The notes: generated by a model not told the origin, from the sequence alone. Shown: positions 16,835 through 26,076, counted from the stretch's first letter. The stretch: 64,000 nt of DNA from Muribaculaceae bacterium (GCA_017436845.1 JAFSCJ010000011.1:51638-115637); one strand, 5' to 3'. A program made the numbers and translations.

Positions 16835-17604
16835 TTAGATAATTTATCGATAATAAGGTCGGCAACTTTCTTTCCCGAGAGTAACATACCACCAAAGATT
16901 GGACCCATGCGAGGTGTCCCACTTACAGCCGAAGCTGCCATGCCGCAAACATATAGACCGGGATAAATTTCTTTAGTCCCATTAACAACTTCCTCCTCTC
17001 CTGATATAACATCTAATGAACGTTCTCCAATTACATCGCCAGTATCAGTAGCAAGTCGTATCCCGTTTTTGCGAGCAACAGTGCGACACATTTCGCTATC
17101 ATGACCGGTGCCATCAATAACACATTTTGCCATAATGTTAAGGGGATCAACATGCATGCCCTCTCTTAAAACAGGGGTCCAATTTACGACAACACCACTT
17201 ACTATATCGTTTTTGAAAATAACATCTTCAACAGAGTAGCAGTTAAAAATCGTGGCACCTGCATGTACCGCTTTGTATAGTAGTGCCGATGTGCTCTCAA
17301 CAGAGTCCATTACATAGAGATTGTCGTTGTATTGTTCAAAATTGATATCAAACTCTTTAATGATGTGAAGAGCCTCTTCTTGTACAACAATCTGATTAAA
17401 CATCATTGCTCCGCCCCACATACCCCCTCCAGGAGATAACTTCCTGTCAAACTGAGCTACTTTTAATCCGGACTTAGCAAGATAGTAGGCAGCAACTATA
17501 CCAGATGGACCTCCGCCAACAATGGCAACATCTAAATCTAAATTTTTTTCTAATTTGTTGAAATAGGAACAAATAATACCTTGTGAAACATTCTTTTCGA
17601 TCAT
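16831..17604 (-). CDS. thi4: sulfide-dependent thiazole synthase Thi4
   Basis: A 257-residue FAD/NAD-binding-fold enzyme that builds adenosine diphospho-5-(beta-ethyl)-4-methylthiazole-2-carboxylate from NAD and glycine. The dinucleotide motif is VAIVGGGPSGIVAAYYLA near residue 27, with PGGGMWGGAMMFN and the C-terminal GTPRMGPIFGGMLLSGKK diagnostic of Thi4. In yeast, Cys205 gives up its sulfur in a suicide reaction; the equivalent position here, just before VDPLN, is His151. Thi4 proteins with His there use free sulfide and turn over, as in methanogens and other anaerobes, so this one is predicted to be a true catalyst that needs sulfide. It replaces the ThiG/ThiH route in this operon. Confidence 0.92.
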   Translation of the reverse strand: MIEKNVSQGIICSYFNKLEKNLDLDVAIVGGGPSGIVAAYYLAKSGLKVAQFDRKLSPGGGMWGGAMMFNQIVVQEEALHIIKEFDINFEQYNDNLYVMDSVESTSALLYKAVHAGATIFNCYSVEDVIFKNDIVSGVVVNWTPVLREGMHVDPLNIMAKCVIDGTGHDSEMCRTVARKNGIRLATDTGDVIGERSLDVISGEEEVVNGTKEIYPGLYVCGMAASAVSGTPRMGPIFGGMLLSGKKVADLIIDKLSK

Positions 17605-17619
17605 AATATTATGCGTTTA

Positions 17620-18261
17620 TTAGTGTTGAAAAATTATATTTTTTATCTGATTCATTTCTTTTATCGGATTGTCGGCATTGAGAACACTGCTACTTAACGC
17701 AATGCCATTAATTCCATCGTTTAATAATATTGGGATGTCGTTTTTGCATATACCACCTATGGCAATAAGAGGAATGTTAATCTTTTGTCCTCTCATTTTC
17801 AGGATTATATTTTTGTATCCATCGTAGCCAAGTGTTGGCGCCAGATTCTTTTTTGTTGATGTAAAACGGAGTGGGCCACAGCCGAAATAATTTGGCGTAG
17901 CAACTTGAATGACAGACAAGATATCATTAAAAGAATTTACGGTGCTGCCAATAATAAATCTATCTCCAAGTATTTTTCGAGCTGTTGTAATTGTCATATC
18001 GTTTTTGCCAAGATGTACGCCATCTGCTTTTAATTTTTTTGCAAGAAAAACGTTATCATCAATTATAAAAGTTGCTCCATAATCTTTACACATTCTTTGT
18101 ATTATTATGGCAGCTTCTTCCAATAAAGATTCCGATGCACCCTTCATGCGCAGTTGTATCCAACGGCACCCTCCTTTTAATGCAATGAGAGCCGATTCAA
18201 TGTGTGAATATTTGTTGTTACAATGGGTTATAAATTGTAATCTACAATTGTCAGATATCAT
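17620..18261 (-). CDS. thiE: thiamine phosphate synthase
   Basis: A 213-residue TIM-barrel enzyme that joins HMP pyrophosphate to thiazole phosphate. The ThiE signatures are complete: CRWIQLRMKGA, FIIDDNV, ADGVHLGKNDM, IIGSTVNSFND, YFGCGPLRFTSTKKN (the anion-binding TTK loop), and IPLIAIGGI. It appears more canonical than the third copy, but the fused ThiE-TenA is closer still. Its ATG lies inside the end of thiD (11-base overlap), consistent with translational coupling. Confidence 0.88.
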   Translation of the reverse strand: MISDNCRLQFITHCNNKYSHIESALIALKGGCRWIQLRMKGASESLLEEAAIIIQRMCKDYGATFIIDDNVFLAKKLKADGVHLGKNDMTITTARKILGDRFIIGSTVNSFNDILSVIQVATPNYFGCGPLRFTSTKKNLAPTLGYDGYKNIILKMRGQKINIPLIAIGGICKNDIPILLNDGINGIALSSSVLNADNPIKEMNQIKNIIFQH

Positions 18262-19081
18262 TGAATAGCATTTTAGATGGATTGAAACTGTGGTTTACCG
18301 GACCATGACCATGACCTATTTCGATGTCGGCTCCTGATATTATTGCTTGTTCAATAAAATGTTTAGCCGATAGGGCTGCCATAGTCAAATTTTCGCCACG
18401 AGCAAGAGCAGAGGCAAATGCCGATGAAAGTGTGCATCCGGTGCCGTGAGTATTTCGTGTATTAACGCGTTTAGATGGCAGTAGTGTAAAGGTATCCTCC
18501 TCTGCATTATAGAAATAATCCACAAGAGTATCACCATCGAGATGCCCGGCTTTTAAAAGAACAGAGATACTTTTATTGTTAGATAATTTTCGTGCAATAT
18601 CCTTGAAATCTTGTTCCCCTGTAATTTTACATCCGGTGAGTATTTCTGCTTCCGGAATATTAGGTGTAATCACACGAGCTAATGGGATTAATCGCTGTTT
18701 AATATGTTCAATTGCATTTTCTTCTATTAACTGATGCCCTGAGGTTGAAACCATTACAGGATCAAGCACAACATTTGTAATGCCATATTGCTTAATCTTG
18801 TTAGCAACGAGATTTACAACTTCGGCTGAGTGAAGCATTCCTATTTTTATTGCATCTGTTCCTATATCTGAAAGAACAGCGTCAATTTGCCCCTCTAAAA
18901 TATCCAAAGGAACAGGGAGTACGGCTTGTACACCAATAGTATTTTGTACGGTTACCGCTGTTATTGCTGTTGTGGCATAACAACCCATTGCGCTTATCGC
19001 TTTTATGTCGGCTTGTATGCCTGCGCCACCTCCGGAATCACTGCCGGCGATTGTCAGGACCCTATAATATTTTTGTACCAT
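18251..19081 (-). CDS. thiD: hydroxymethylpyrimidine/phosphomethylpyrimidine kinase
   Basis: A 276-residue ribokinase-fold enzyme that phosphorylates HMP twice to HMP-PP. The N-terminal motif TIAGSDSGGGAGIQADIK binds the pyrimidine, and the C-terminal motif NTHGTGCTLSSAFAS carries the anion hole and catalytic Cys/Asp region. VVLDPVMVSTSG is the usual central motif. Length is typical (about 270). It provides the pyrimidine half for the ThiE enzymes on either side. Confidence 0.95.
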   Translation of the reverse strand: MVQKYYRVLTIAGSDSGGGAGIQADIKAISAMGCYATTAITAVTVQNTIGVQAVLPVPLDILEGQIDAVLSDIGTDAIKIGMLHSAEVVNLVANKIKQYGITNVVLDPVMVSTSGHQLIEENAIEHIKQRLIPLARVITPNIPEAEILTGCKITGEQDFKDIARKLSNNKSISVLLKAGHLDGDTLVDYFYNAEEDTFTLLPSKRVNTRNTHGTGCTLSSAFASALARGENLTMAALSAKHFIEQAIISGADIEIGHGHGPVNHSFNPSKMLFNDI

Positions 19082-19096
19082 AATTTATGAAAACGT

Positions 19097-20416
19097 TTAT
19101 ATCCATTCTTTTAAAGAATTCATGTAGTCATAGGATTTGTTATCTCCATCGTAGCCATAATCCCAAAAGGCATATTCGCAAAGAGCCGCTTTTAAGTAGA
19201 ATTGTCTCATTTTGTCGCGGGTAGCGCTATCGACATTTTCTGCCCATTTGTCAATAATCTCAAGGACTATGTTAACTCCGTTGGTAAATTCTTCATTGCC
19301 ATATTCAAGGATCCATTCTTTATAAGGATTGTTTTCTAATATTGCAGTATTTAAAATATGAAGGCCTACTCGATTATATATCCACATACATGGTAGCATT
19401 GTTGCCAATGCGATACATTGGTTACCACTGCTTATTCCGGCTTTTATGAGGTTATTATAATTAGTGGTAACCTCTGACGCAGGAACATTTGTACAAATAT
19501 TATATTTGTTGATAAGGAATTCGTGCATATGTTTTTCTCCTTCCATGCCACTTTTGGCAAATGAAGTGAATAGCTCTTTGTTTTCAGGAGTATCCATCAT
19601 CTCGGCAAGAGCAAACATTTGCTGATAATAGTTTTTAAGATAAATTTCATCTTGCGCAATATATCGAGCAAAGCGTTCTAATTCTAAAGTTCCATCAGAG
19701 AGTTTCTTAATGAACTTTTGCTCTATGATAGCTTTGTAAATACCTTCTGACTTCTCCCAAATCTCTTTACTCCATTTCCTTTGAACGTTGGACTTTACTA
19801 TTGTCATTAATTCTGATGCTGCAAGAGTGGGGTTTTCGGCAGAACATATTGCACTTACGACAGCAATACCATCACAACCGGTTAGCATCACTTCTTTAGC
19901 AGTATCTTTATTCATGCCTCCAATGGCAACAGTGGGATGTATTGATAAAGCAACGGCTTTACGAAGCCCATCTAAGCCAAAAGGCTCTGCGGTGTCGGTT
20001 TTAGTTGGAGTACCAAATACCGGAGAAATACCTATATAATCCACATCAAGGGTGTTTGCAATCTCAATATCCTTGAAATTCTCTACCGAGAGACCTATGA
20101 TTTTATCTTTTCCGATGAGTCTTCTGGCATCCTCATATGCCATATCGCTTTGCCCAATGTGAACACCGTCGGCATTCACGGCCATAGCAACATCTACTCT
20201 GTCATTAATAATAAGAGGAATGTTCAATGGTTTTAAAACAGACATAAGTCGGCGTGCTAATTTTACAAATTCACCGGTATCAGTATCCTTTTCTCGCAAT
20301 TGTACCATTGTGACACCTCCGTCAACAGCTTTGGCTACAATCTCTTCCAATGACCGACCAAGAGATAGCGAGCGATCGGTTACCAAGTAAAGTGATAAAT
20401 CAAAATATTTTTTCAT
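19097..20416 (-). CDS. thiE-tenA: bifunctional thiamine phosphate synthase/TenA aminopyrimidine aminohydrolase
   Basis: A 439-residue fusion. Residues 1-205 are ThiE: MVQLREKDTD, LIINDRVDVA, ADGVHIGQSDM, YIGISPVFGTPTKTDT and VAIGGM. Residues 213-439 are a TenA domain: QDEIYLKNY, FTSFAKSG, the nucleophilic Cys343 in LPCMWIY, and the closing CEYAFWDYGY with Glu414 as the second active-site acid. TenA hydrolyses the amino group of base-degraded thiamine pyrimidine so that it can be reused; fusing it to ThiE channels salvaged HMP back to thiamine phosphate. The N-terminal ThiE is the most canonical of the three in the operon. Confidence 0.93.
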   Translation of the reverse strand: MKKYFDLSLYLVTDRSLSLGRSLEEIVAKAVDGGVTMVQLREKDTDTGEFVKLARRLMSVLKPLNIPLIINDRVDVAMAVNADGVHIGQSDMAYEDARRLIGKDKIIGLSVENFKDIEIANTLDVDYIGISPVFGTPTKTDTAEPFGLDGLRKAVALSIHPTVAIGGMNKDTAKEVMLTGCDGIAVVSAICSAENPTLAASELMTIVKSNVQRKWSKEIWEKSEGIYKAIIEQKFIKKLSDGTLELERFARYIAQDEIYLKNYYQQMFALAEMMDTPENKELFTSFAKSGMEGEKHMHEFLINKYNICTNVPASEVTTNYNNLIKAGISSGNQCIALATMLPCMWIYNRVGLHILNTAILENNPYKEWILEYGNEEFTNGVNIVLEIIDKWAENVDSATRDKMRQFYLKAALCEYAFWDYGYDGDNKSYDYMNSLKEWI

Positions 20417-21207
20417 TGTCTTAGTGTTTCAACAAGGGTATCTTCTGTAATATTATATAATGTATCTATAAAATTAGTTAGCAAAGAGCCAGGACCGGCT
20501 GAATTACGGGATGCTATCTCTCCAGCAATTCCCATAAGAGCCATTGCATGTACTGAAGCATCGAAATGGTTAGTGTTGACAGCTGCGAAAGCACCCACCA
20601 TTGATGATGCAGTACACCCCATTGCTGTAACGCAAGGCATCATTCGAGAGCCATTACTGATTTTTTCAACTCTTTTGCCATCAGTAATATAATCAATTTC
20701 TCCGCTGATAACAACTATGGCTCCAGTGCGATTAGCAAGTTTTAGGGCTGAATCAACAGCATCTTCTGAACGACAACTGCTATCAACACCTTTACTCTTA
20801 ACATCAGCATTAAGCAGAGCCATTATTTCAGACGCATTTCCGCGTATAATGTTGGGATGACATTCCTCAATAATTCGCCAAGCGGTCTTTGTGCGATAAA
20901 CAGTTGCGCCAACACCTACGGGGTCCATAATAACGACTCCTTCGGAGTCATGCTTGGCCTTCCCGGCTATAATCATTGACTCTATCCATTCAGCATCCAA
21001 TGTGCCAATGTTTATCACTAATGCTCCAGCCATTAGAGCCATTTCTGCAACCTCTTCGGTGGCATGAGACATTACCGGGGAAGCTCCGATTGCTAATAAT
21101 GCATTTGCACTGAAATTCATTGCTACATAATTAGTAATGTTATGTACCAATGGTGATTTCTCTTTTACTGCGCGAAAATTCGCTTTAAAATTTTCGTTGT
21201 TAATCAT
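20413..21207 (-). CDS. thiM: hydroxyethylthiazole kinase
   Basis: A 264-residue kinase that phosphorylates 4-methyl-5-(2-hydroxyethyl)thiazole for salvage. Motifs: KSPLVHNITNYVAMNFSAN at the N-terminus, IMDPVGVGAT, and the catalytic Cys region VTAMGCTASSMVGAF near the C-terminus. The length is standard. Together with TenA it gives the operon a salvage arm for both halves of thiamine. Its stop overlaps the thiE-tenA start by four bases. Confidence 0.96.
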   Translation of the reverse strand: MINNENFKANFRAVKEKSPLVHNITNYVAMNFSANALLAIGASPVMSHATEEVAEMALMAGALVINIGTLDAEWIESMIIAGKAKHDSEGVVIMDPVGVGATVYRTKTAWRIIEECHPNIIRGNASEIMALLNADVKSKGVDSSCRSEDAVDSALKLANRTGAIVVISGEIDYITDGKRVEKISNGSRMMPCVTAMGCTASSMVGAFAAVNTNHFDASVHAMALMGIAGEIASRNSAGPGSLLTNFIDTLYNITEDTLVETLRQ

Positions 21208-21214
21208 AATCGGG

Positions 21215-21916
21215 TTATTTATAGGCGGTTATTGCGACATAAGATCCTTTGTCAAATCCTTTGCAAGGCTCCTCTGCTTTTTCGTGAGAATAACAGGGTG
21301 ATGCAATGAGTGTTTGGGCGAAAGATAAATTGTTAAAGCCGGATTGTTTAATAAGTTCTATCTTTTCAGCTGTTGTGCGCCAGTTTGCTTGCTTTACTAA
21401 TTCTATAGGGTAGGGCATTAAGGGAGTACATCCCTCAAGTAAAGGATGGTCCCATGTGCCTAATGACAAGGCAAGGTTATATATAAGTCCGTAGGCACTT
21501 TCTTTAGGTACATCAATTACAACAACTTTGCCTCCATGCCGTAGAGCTGTATAGGCTTTGCTTAGTGCAACACCAAGATTTTGCATATAACAAGGGCAAC
21601 CATTAAAAAGTATTGTATCGTAGTTCTCTATGCCATAGTCGGCTTCTTCTCCTGTTGCAATAATAACATCTATACCACGTTTGCGTGCAATTTCTGCCAT
21701 AGATATTGACGGCTCAATCCCTTTATTTACAAAAATGCCATATTTATCAGCTAAAATTTTTTCAAATAAGCCACTACCGCAGCCAATAGATAAAACCTCT
21801 CCTGAATCTTTTAAGCAAGAAGCAACAAGTTTGACTTCGCTTTCAAGAACATTATTATTCTTTATAAACCAAGAATCATACTCATTTGCGTAAGAATCAA
21901 AACTTTTATATCCCAT
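21215..21916 (-). CDS. class I SAM-dependent methyltransferase, first gene of the thiamine operon
   Basis: A 233-residue Rossmann-fold methyltransferase. Motif I is EVLSIGCGSGLFEK, preceded by YANEYDSWFIKNN, the N-terminal helix usual in UbiE-like enzymes; the later acidic strand IVIDVPKE and post-motif region FNGCPCYMQNLGVAL are visible, including a Cys-Pro-Cys. The gene lies directly behind the TPP riboswitch and its terminator, 8 bases before thiM, so it is under thiamine control. No methyltransferase is known in the canonical pathway. It could act on a thiamine precursor or degradation product; its role is unknown. Confidence 0.85.
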   Translation of the reverse strand: MGYKSFDSYANEYDSWFIKNNNVLESEVKLVASCLKDSGEVLSIGCGSGLFEKILADKYGIFVNKGIEPSISMAEIARKRGIDVIIATGEEADYGIENYDTILFNGCPCYMQNLGVALSKAYTALRHGGKVVVIDVPKESAYGLIYNLALSLGTWDHPLLEGCTPLMPYPIELVKQANWRTTAEKIELIKQSGFNNLSFAQTLIASPCYSHEKAEEPCKGFDKGSYVAITAYK

Positions 21917-21934
21917 AGTTCTAAAAAAATAAAA

Positions 21935-21960
21935 GCCGTACTCCTAAAAAGGAATACGGC
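21935..21960 (-). terminator. expression-platform terminator of the TPP riboswitch
   Basis: A 10-pair stem (21935-21944 with 21951-21960, one G-U pair in the minus-strand RNA) followed by TTTTATTTTTTT, lying between the aptamer and the first gene of the operon. It would form when TPP is bound and stop transcription 20 bases before the methyltransferase ATG. Confidence 0.85.
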
Positions 21961-22002
21961 ATATGTATATATATTAATATCAATATCAACAAAAAACACT
22001 AC

Positions 22003-22082
22003 CGTTTCCCTGCGCTGTTATTATACATATCAGGTTCATAGGGTATAATCTCAGCCAAGCCAAAGGCTTAGCACCCCTAACG
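22003..22082 (-). promoter_or_regulatory. TPP (thiamine pyrophosphate) riboswitch
   Basis: Read on the minus strand, the conserved THI-box blocks are present in order: GGGGTGC, the P3 region ending TTGGCTGAGA, ACCC, TGAACCTGAT, and GCAGGGAA with P1 closing CGTT/AACG. A hairpin terminator follows. It controls the seven-gene thiamine operon; a TACATTTG promoter element (22096-22089) lies just upstream. Confidence 0.96.
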
Positions 22083-22127
22083 ACATTGCAAATGTATAAA
22101 AAATTTTTGAATAGAAATAAATCAGAC

Positions 22128-24029
22128 TTAAATTTTTGTTACGTTGCCATTGTTGATTGAAATCAGTTGCTCGTCCATGAGTTCACGTACTATGTCTATT
22201 ATTGTGCCTTCAGATGTAGATGTTTCGTTGGCAATATATTTGATGGTGTGTCCGCCGGGCTGTGATGCCAGATAAATGACGGAATCACGTAATACTTGCT
22301 TTTTGTTGTCGAGTGTTTTTGTTTGTTTGCGGGAACGGCACACATCACATTTACCACAGTCGGCAGTGGGTTTCTCGCCAAAGTATCGTAACATCACATT
22401 AACCCTACATTCATCGGTAGAGAAAGCAAATGCTTTCATCGCCTCTATGCGACGAGTTAGACGCTGGCGTTGGTCTTCGTAAACGGCACGAGGCATTGTG
22501 ATGTGTTTAGGCAATTCTCGTGATGTTGTGTATAAAATATATGGGGTTGTTTTTTTAGGGACATAATGAATTACGTGCATCCTTGAGAGGCATAGTAAAG
22601 ACTCATAAATAACTTGTTCCGATACATTGAGACGTGAGGCCAGAAGCGTTTCATTTATGTATACATAATCGGCAAATAGACCGGTGTATGTGCGCAAAAT
22701 CAGTTGAAAAACCCTGTCGGTATTATTGTTAAGTTGTAACGAGTATAATTCCTCTTTTGATGCTAAAATCATGATGCGAGAGCGAGTGGATATCTCTTCG
22801 GTAAAGTCAATGTAGCCTGCCTGTGAAAGAAGATTTAATGCATTGTGAGTGGGAATGGGGGGGAGTTCAAATTGCTTGCAAAACAGATTGAAATTAAACT
22901 CAAACACTTCGTTATATCCTTCTCCGACTGCAACATCAAGGAAATTACCTGCAAGTTCATAGGTGCGATTGATGAATGCCTTTTCGGGAAAATTTTCAGA
23001 GATGCGTCGAGTGAGAGTGCTTTTGTCATATTTTGATGCCAATAGCACTGCAAATGCCGGCTCTCCATCGCGACCTGCACGTCCAGCTTCTTGATAGTAT
23101 TCTTCTAACGATGAAGGTAGGTCATGGTGAATGACAACTCTCACGTTTGGCTTGTCGATGCCCATCCCAAAAGCATTGGTTGCTACCATTACGCGACACT
23201 CGTCAGCTTTCCATCGATTTTGTTTCTCGTTTTTATCTTCAGGGGCAAGTCCTGCATGATAAAAATCGGCATTGATGCCTGATTTTACAAGAAAATCGGC
23301 AATCTCACGGGTGCGCCGTCGTGAACGCACATAGATTATTGCGCTACCGGTAGTTGATTGCAATACCTTTAGCATCATAGCTTCTTTATGGTCGCCATAT
23401 CTCACAATGTATGATAGGTTGTCTCGAGAGAAACTGCGAGAGAAAAGATTGTGCCGTTTGAAATCAAGCCTGTTCATGATATCCTCAACAACTTCAGGAG
23501 TTGCCGACGCTGTGAGGGCGAGGATGGGGGCTTGAGGGAAAAGTTCTCTGACTTTGTGTATCTTTAAATAAGATGGGCGAAAGTCATACCCCCATTGAGA
23601 GATACAATGCGCTTCATCAACAACGATGAGTGATACATCCATTAGTCGCAGTTCGTCAATGAATGCTTTGGATTGTAGTTTTTCGGGGGAAATATAAAGC
23701 AGTTTGACTTTACCTAATCGGCACTTGTCAATAGCTAATTGGTGCTCTCGGCGTGTTAATCCCGAATGGGTATATATAGCATTTATTCCTATTTCTCTAA
23801 GGTTATCAACTTGGTCTTTCATTAATGAAATTAGTGGAGTAATGACGATTGTCAGGCCATCTAATACCATTGTAGGGACTTGAAATGTGATAGATTTACC
23901 TCCTCCGGTGGGCAACAGCCCTAAAGTATCACGCCCCTCAAGGATAGACATTATGATGTCTTCCTGTAGGGGGCGGAAACTATTGTATCCCCAGTATTCT
24001 GATAAGATTTCATTGATGCGTTGTCTCAT
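22128..24029 (-). CDS. recQ: ATP-dependent DNA helicase RecQ
   Basis: A 633-residue superfamily 2 helicase with 3'-5' polarity. Domains: N-terminal RecA-like fold with GRDTLGLLPTGGGKS (Walker A) and VVDEAHCISQWG (DEAH box); second fold with GRAGRDG; a zinc-binding cluster with Cys in ADCGKCDVC near residue 570; and a winged-helix C-terminal segment. No HRDC domain is recognisable; the C-terminus instead ends in a short helix-turn-helix-like region. It works with RecJ, encoded next to it, in single-strand gap and recombination repair. Confidence 0.96.
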   Translation of the reverse strand: MRQRINEILSEYWGYNSFRPLQEDIIMSILEGRDTLGLLPTGGGKSITFQVPTMVLDGLTIVITPLISLMKDQVDNLREIGINAIYTHSGLTRREHQLAIDKCRLGKVKLLYISPEKLQSKAFIDELRLMDVSLIVVDEAHCISQWGYDFRPSYLKIHKVRELFPQAPILALTASATPEVVEDIMNRLDFKRHNLFSRSFSRDNLSYIVRYGDHKEAMMLKVLQSTTGSAIIYVRSRRRTREIADFLVKSGINADFYHAGLAPEDKNEKQNRWKADECRVMVATNAFGMGIDKPNVRVVIHHDLPSSLEEYYQEAGRAGRDGEPAFAVLLASKYDKSTLTRRISENFPEKAFINRTYELAGNFLDVAVGEGYNEVFEFNFNLFCKQFELPPIPTHNALNLLSQAGYIDFTEEISTRSRIMILASKEELYSLQLNNNTDRVFQLILRTYTGLFADYVYINETLLASRLNVSEQVIYESLLCLSRMHVIHYVPKKTTPYILYTTSRELPKHITMPRAVYEDQRQRLTRRIEAMKAFAFSTDECRVNVMLRYFGEKPTADCGKCDVCRSRKQTKTLDNKKQVLRDSVIYLASQPGGHTIKYIANETSTSEGTIIDIVRELMDEQLISINNGNVTKI

Positions 24030-24060
24030 CTACACATCTTAAATAATGGGGTGAATATGT

Positions 24061-25788
24061 TTATTCGGCAATGCGAATTTCTTTAACGAGCAATTGGGTT
24101 GAACTTATTGCATTTTGGTGCTTGTTCTCTTCAATGGTGAAGCAAATGTCGAATGGCTTTTTGTTGTGTATGTGCTCAAAATGTTCAGCCATGTTAAAAG
24201 CAATGCCATTCATCACTTTGCCAGAAGAATCATCAATGAGCTCAAGCTTAATGTGCTCAAGTTGACGACCAACAAGTTTGCTTGTCCCAAAATCAACTAC
24301 GCCTTTAGTGCAGAATACAGGTTTGTTGTTACCTGGACCGAATGGATTAAAACGTTTTAATAACGCGATAAAATCAGGCGTTATTTCTGCAAATGACAGG
24401 TATGCGTCGATATCGATTTGGGGAGTTAGCTGATAAGGTTGAATGTTGGCAGCCACATATTCTTCAAATCGACGAGTGAATTCTGGAATGTTCTCCTCTT
24501 TTAGAGATAATCCCACAGCATAGGGATGTCCACCAAAGTTTTCAAGCAAATCACGAGCTGACTCCACCGCTTTGTAGATGTCAAAGCCTTGAACGGAACG
24601 AGATGAACCAGTGGCAAGACCATTAGCAAGAGTCAATACGATTGAGGGTTTGTAGTAAAGTTCGGTCAATCGAGATGCTACGATTCCAATGATGCCTTTG
24701 TGCCAATCTTTGTTATAGATGACAATTGACTTTTTGTCGGAATTCATCTCACCTCGAGCTTCAAGGATAGCATTTGCTTCCTCGGTGATGCGTTTGTCTA
24801 ACTCTTTGCGGTCTTGATTGTATTGGTCAATGTTTTTTCCTTTTTCGTAAGCATCGGCAATGTCGCGAGCTACAAGCAATTCAACGGCTTCACGTCCGCT
24901 TTGCATGCGCCCTGAAGCGTTGATGCGAGGTCCTATCTTGAAGATCACATCGCTAATTGTAATCTCCTTGTTGGTGAGTTGGCATATTTTGATGATTGCA
25001 CGAAGTCCCATGTTAGGGTTGGTATTAAGGCGACGCAATCCATGATAAGTCATGATGCGATTTTCATCAACCATTGGAACAATATCGGCAGCAATGCTCA
25101 CTGCCACAAGGTCAAGCATTGCTTCAAGATCGTTGTATGCAATGTCATTGCTCATGGCAAATGCCTGCATGAATTTGTAGCCTACTCCGCAACCCGACAA
25201 GTGAGGACAAGGATATGTGCTGCCTTCAAGTTTTGGGTTGAGTATTGCAACAGCCGGAGGTAATTCATCGTCAGGAACATGGTGGTCGCATATGATGAAA
25301 TCTATGCCTTTCTCTTTGGCATACTTGATTTCTTCAATGGCTTTGATGCCACAATCAAGAATTATAACGAGTTTCACGCCGTTTTCAACAGCCTCGTCAA
25401 TACTACGTTTTGATATCCCATAACCCTCGTCATAACGAGTAGGGATATAGTAATCAATGTTGGAGTAAAAATTTTGGAGGTATTTGTAAACCAATGCTAC
25501 AGCAGTAGTGCCGTCGACATCATAGTCTCCATAAACCAAAATCTTCTCCTTTAACCCCATGGCTTGATTAAGCCTATTTACAGCTTTATCCATATCGGGC
25601 ATAAGGAACGGATCGTGCATATCTTTTAAAGAGGGGTGGAAGAATTTCTCTGCTTCCTCTTCAGAAGTAATGCCACGCTGAACCAATAGCTCGCTAATCG
25701 GAGGACAGTTGGCGAATTTTTTCGCCAATTCGGTCTCTAATTGTTGTTCTTCTGTAGTTAGGGGTAAGTAATTCCATTTACTTATCAT
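24061..25788 (-). CDS. recJ: single-stranded-DNA-specific exonuclease RecJ
   Basis: A 575-residue 5'-3' exonuclease of the DHH family. The DHH motifs are visible: VYGDYDVDGTTAVAL, the Asp of LVIILDCGIKAI, ICDHHVPDDELP and the later KSIVIYNKDWHKGIIGIVASRL; the DHHA1 GGHPYAVGLSL segment closes the active site and is followed by the OB-fold. The family length is about 575. It lies 32 bases upstream of recQ in the same orientation, so the two repair genes probably form an operon, whose functional link is well known. Confidence 0.96.
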   Translation of the reverse strand: MISKWNYLPLTTEEQQLETELAKKFANCPPISELLVQRGITSEEEAEKFFHPSLKDMHDPFLMPDMDKAVNRLNQAMGLKEKILVYGDYDVDGTTAVALVYKYLQNFYSNIDYYIPTRYDEGYGISKRSIDEAVENGVKLVIILDCGIKAIEEIKYAKEKGIDFIICDHHVPDDELPPAVAILNPKLEGSTYPCPHLSGCGVGYKFMQAFAMSNDIAYNDLEAMLDLVAVSIAADIVPMVDENRIMTYHGLRRLNTNPNMGLRAIIKICQLTNKEITISDVIFKIGPRINASGRMQSGREAVELLVARDIADAYEKGKNIDQYNQDRKELDKRITEEANAILEARGEMNSDKKSIVIYNKDWHKGIIGIVASRLTELYYKPSIVLTLANGLATGSSRSVQGFDIYKAVESARDLLENFGGHPYAVGLSLKEENIPEFTRRFEEYVAANIQPYQLTPQIDIDAYLSFAEITPDFIALLKRFNPFGPGNNKPVFCTKGVVDFGTSKLVGRQLEHIKLELIDDSSGKVMNGIAFNMAEHFEHIHNKKPFDICFTIEENKHQNAISSTQLLVKEIRIAE

Positions 25789-25833
25789 TTATGTTATTTT
25801 TTATTTTTATCGAGTCTCAAATCTTTGCCGTAG

Positions 25834-25841
25834 CAAAGATA
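25834..25841 (-). promoter_or_regulatory. -7 promoter element upstream of recJ
   Basis: TATCTTTG on the minus strand 45 bases upstream of the recJ ATG; no convincing upstream box is seen at the usual distance. The rest of 25842-26017 holds nothing I can identify. Confidence 0.4.
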
Positions 25842-26017
25842 AAATGGCACAAAATGCCTTATATTATAGGCTTACGCGATTTAGAGGAGAGACGTATGAG
25901 CCTATGCCTTAATAAACTAAGAACACAATTTCATCGGTATTAGTTAGTTTGCAGAGTAAATAAAATAACTCGTTTAACCTATTTGTGTTTTAATCCAGGC
26001 TATATTAATATGCAAAA

Positions 26018-26046
26018 ATAGCCATAAAATTTTAATTTATGGCTAT
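26018..26046 (-). terminator. terminator after the MscS-family gene
   Basis: An 11-bp perfect stem (26018-26028 with 26036-26046, ATAGCCATAAA / TTTATGGCTAT) followed on the minus strand by TTTTTGC, 30 bases past the stop codon. Confidence 0.8.
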
Positions 26047-26076
26047 ACTTAAGAATATTTATAACTAAAAATTATA

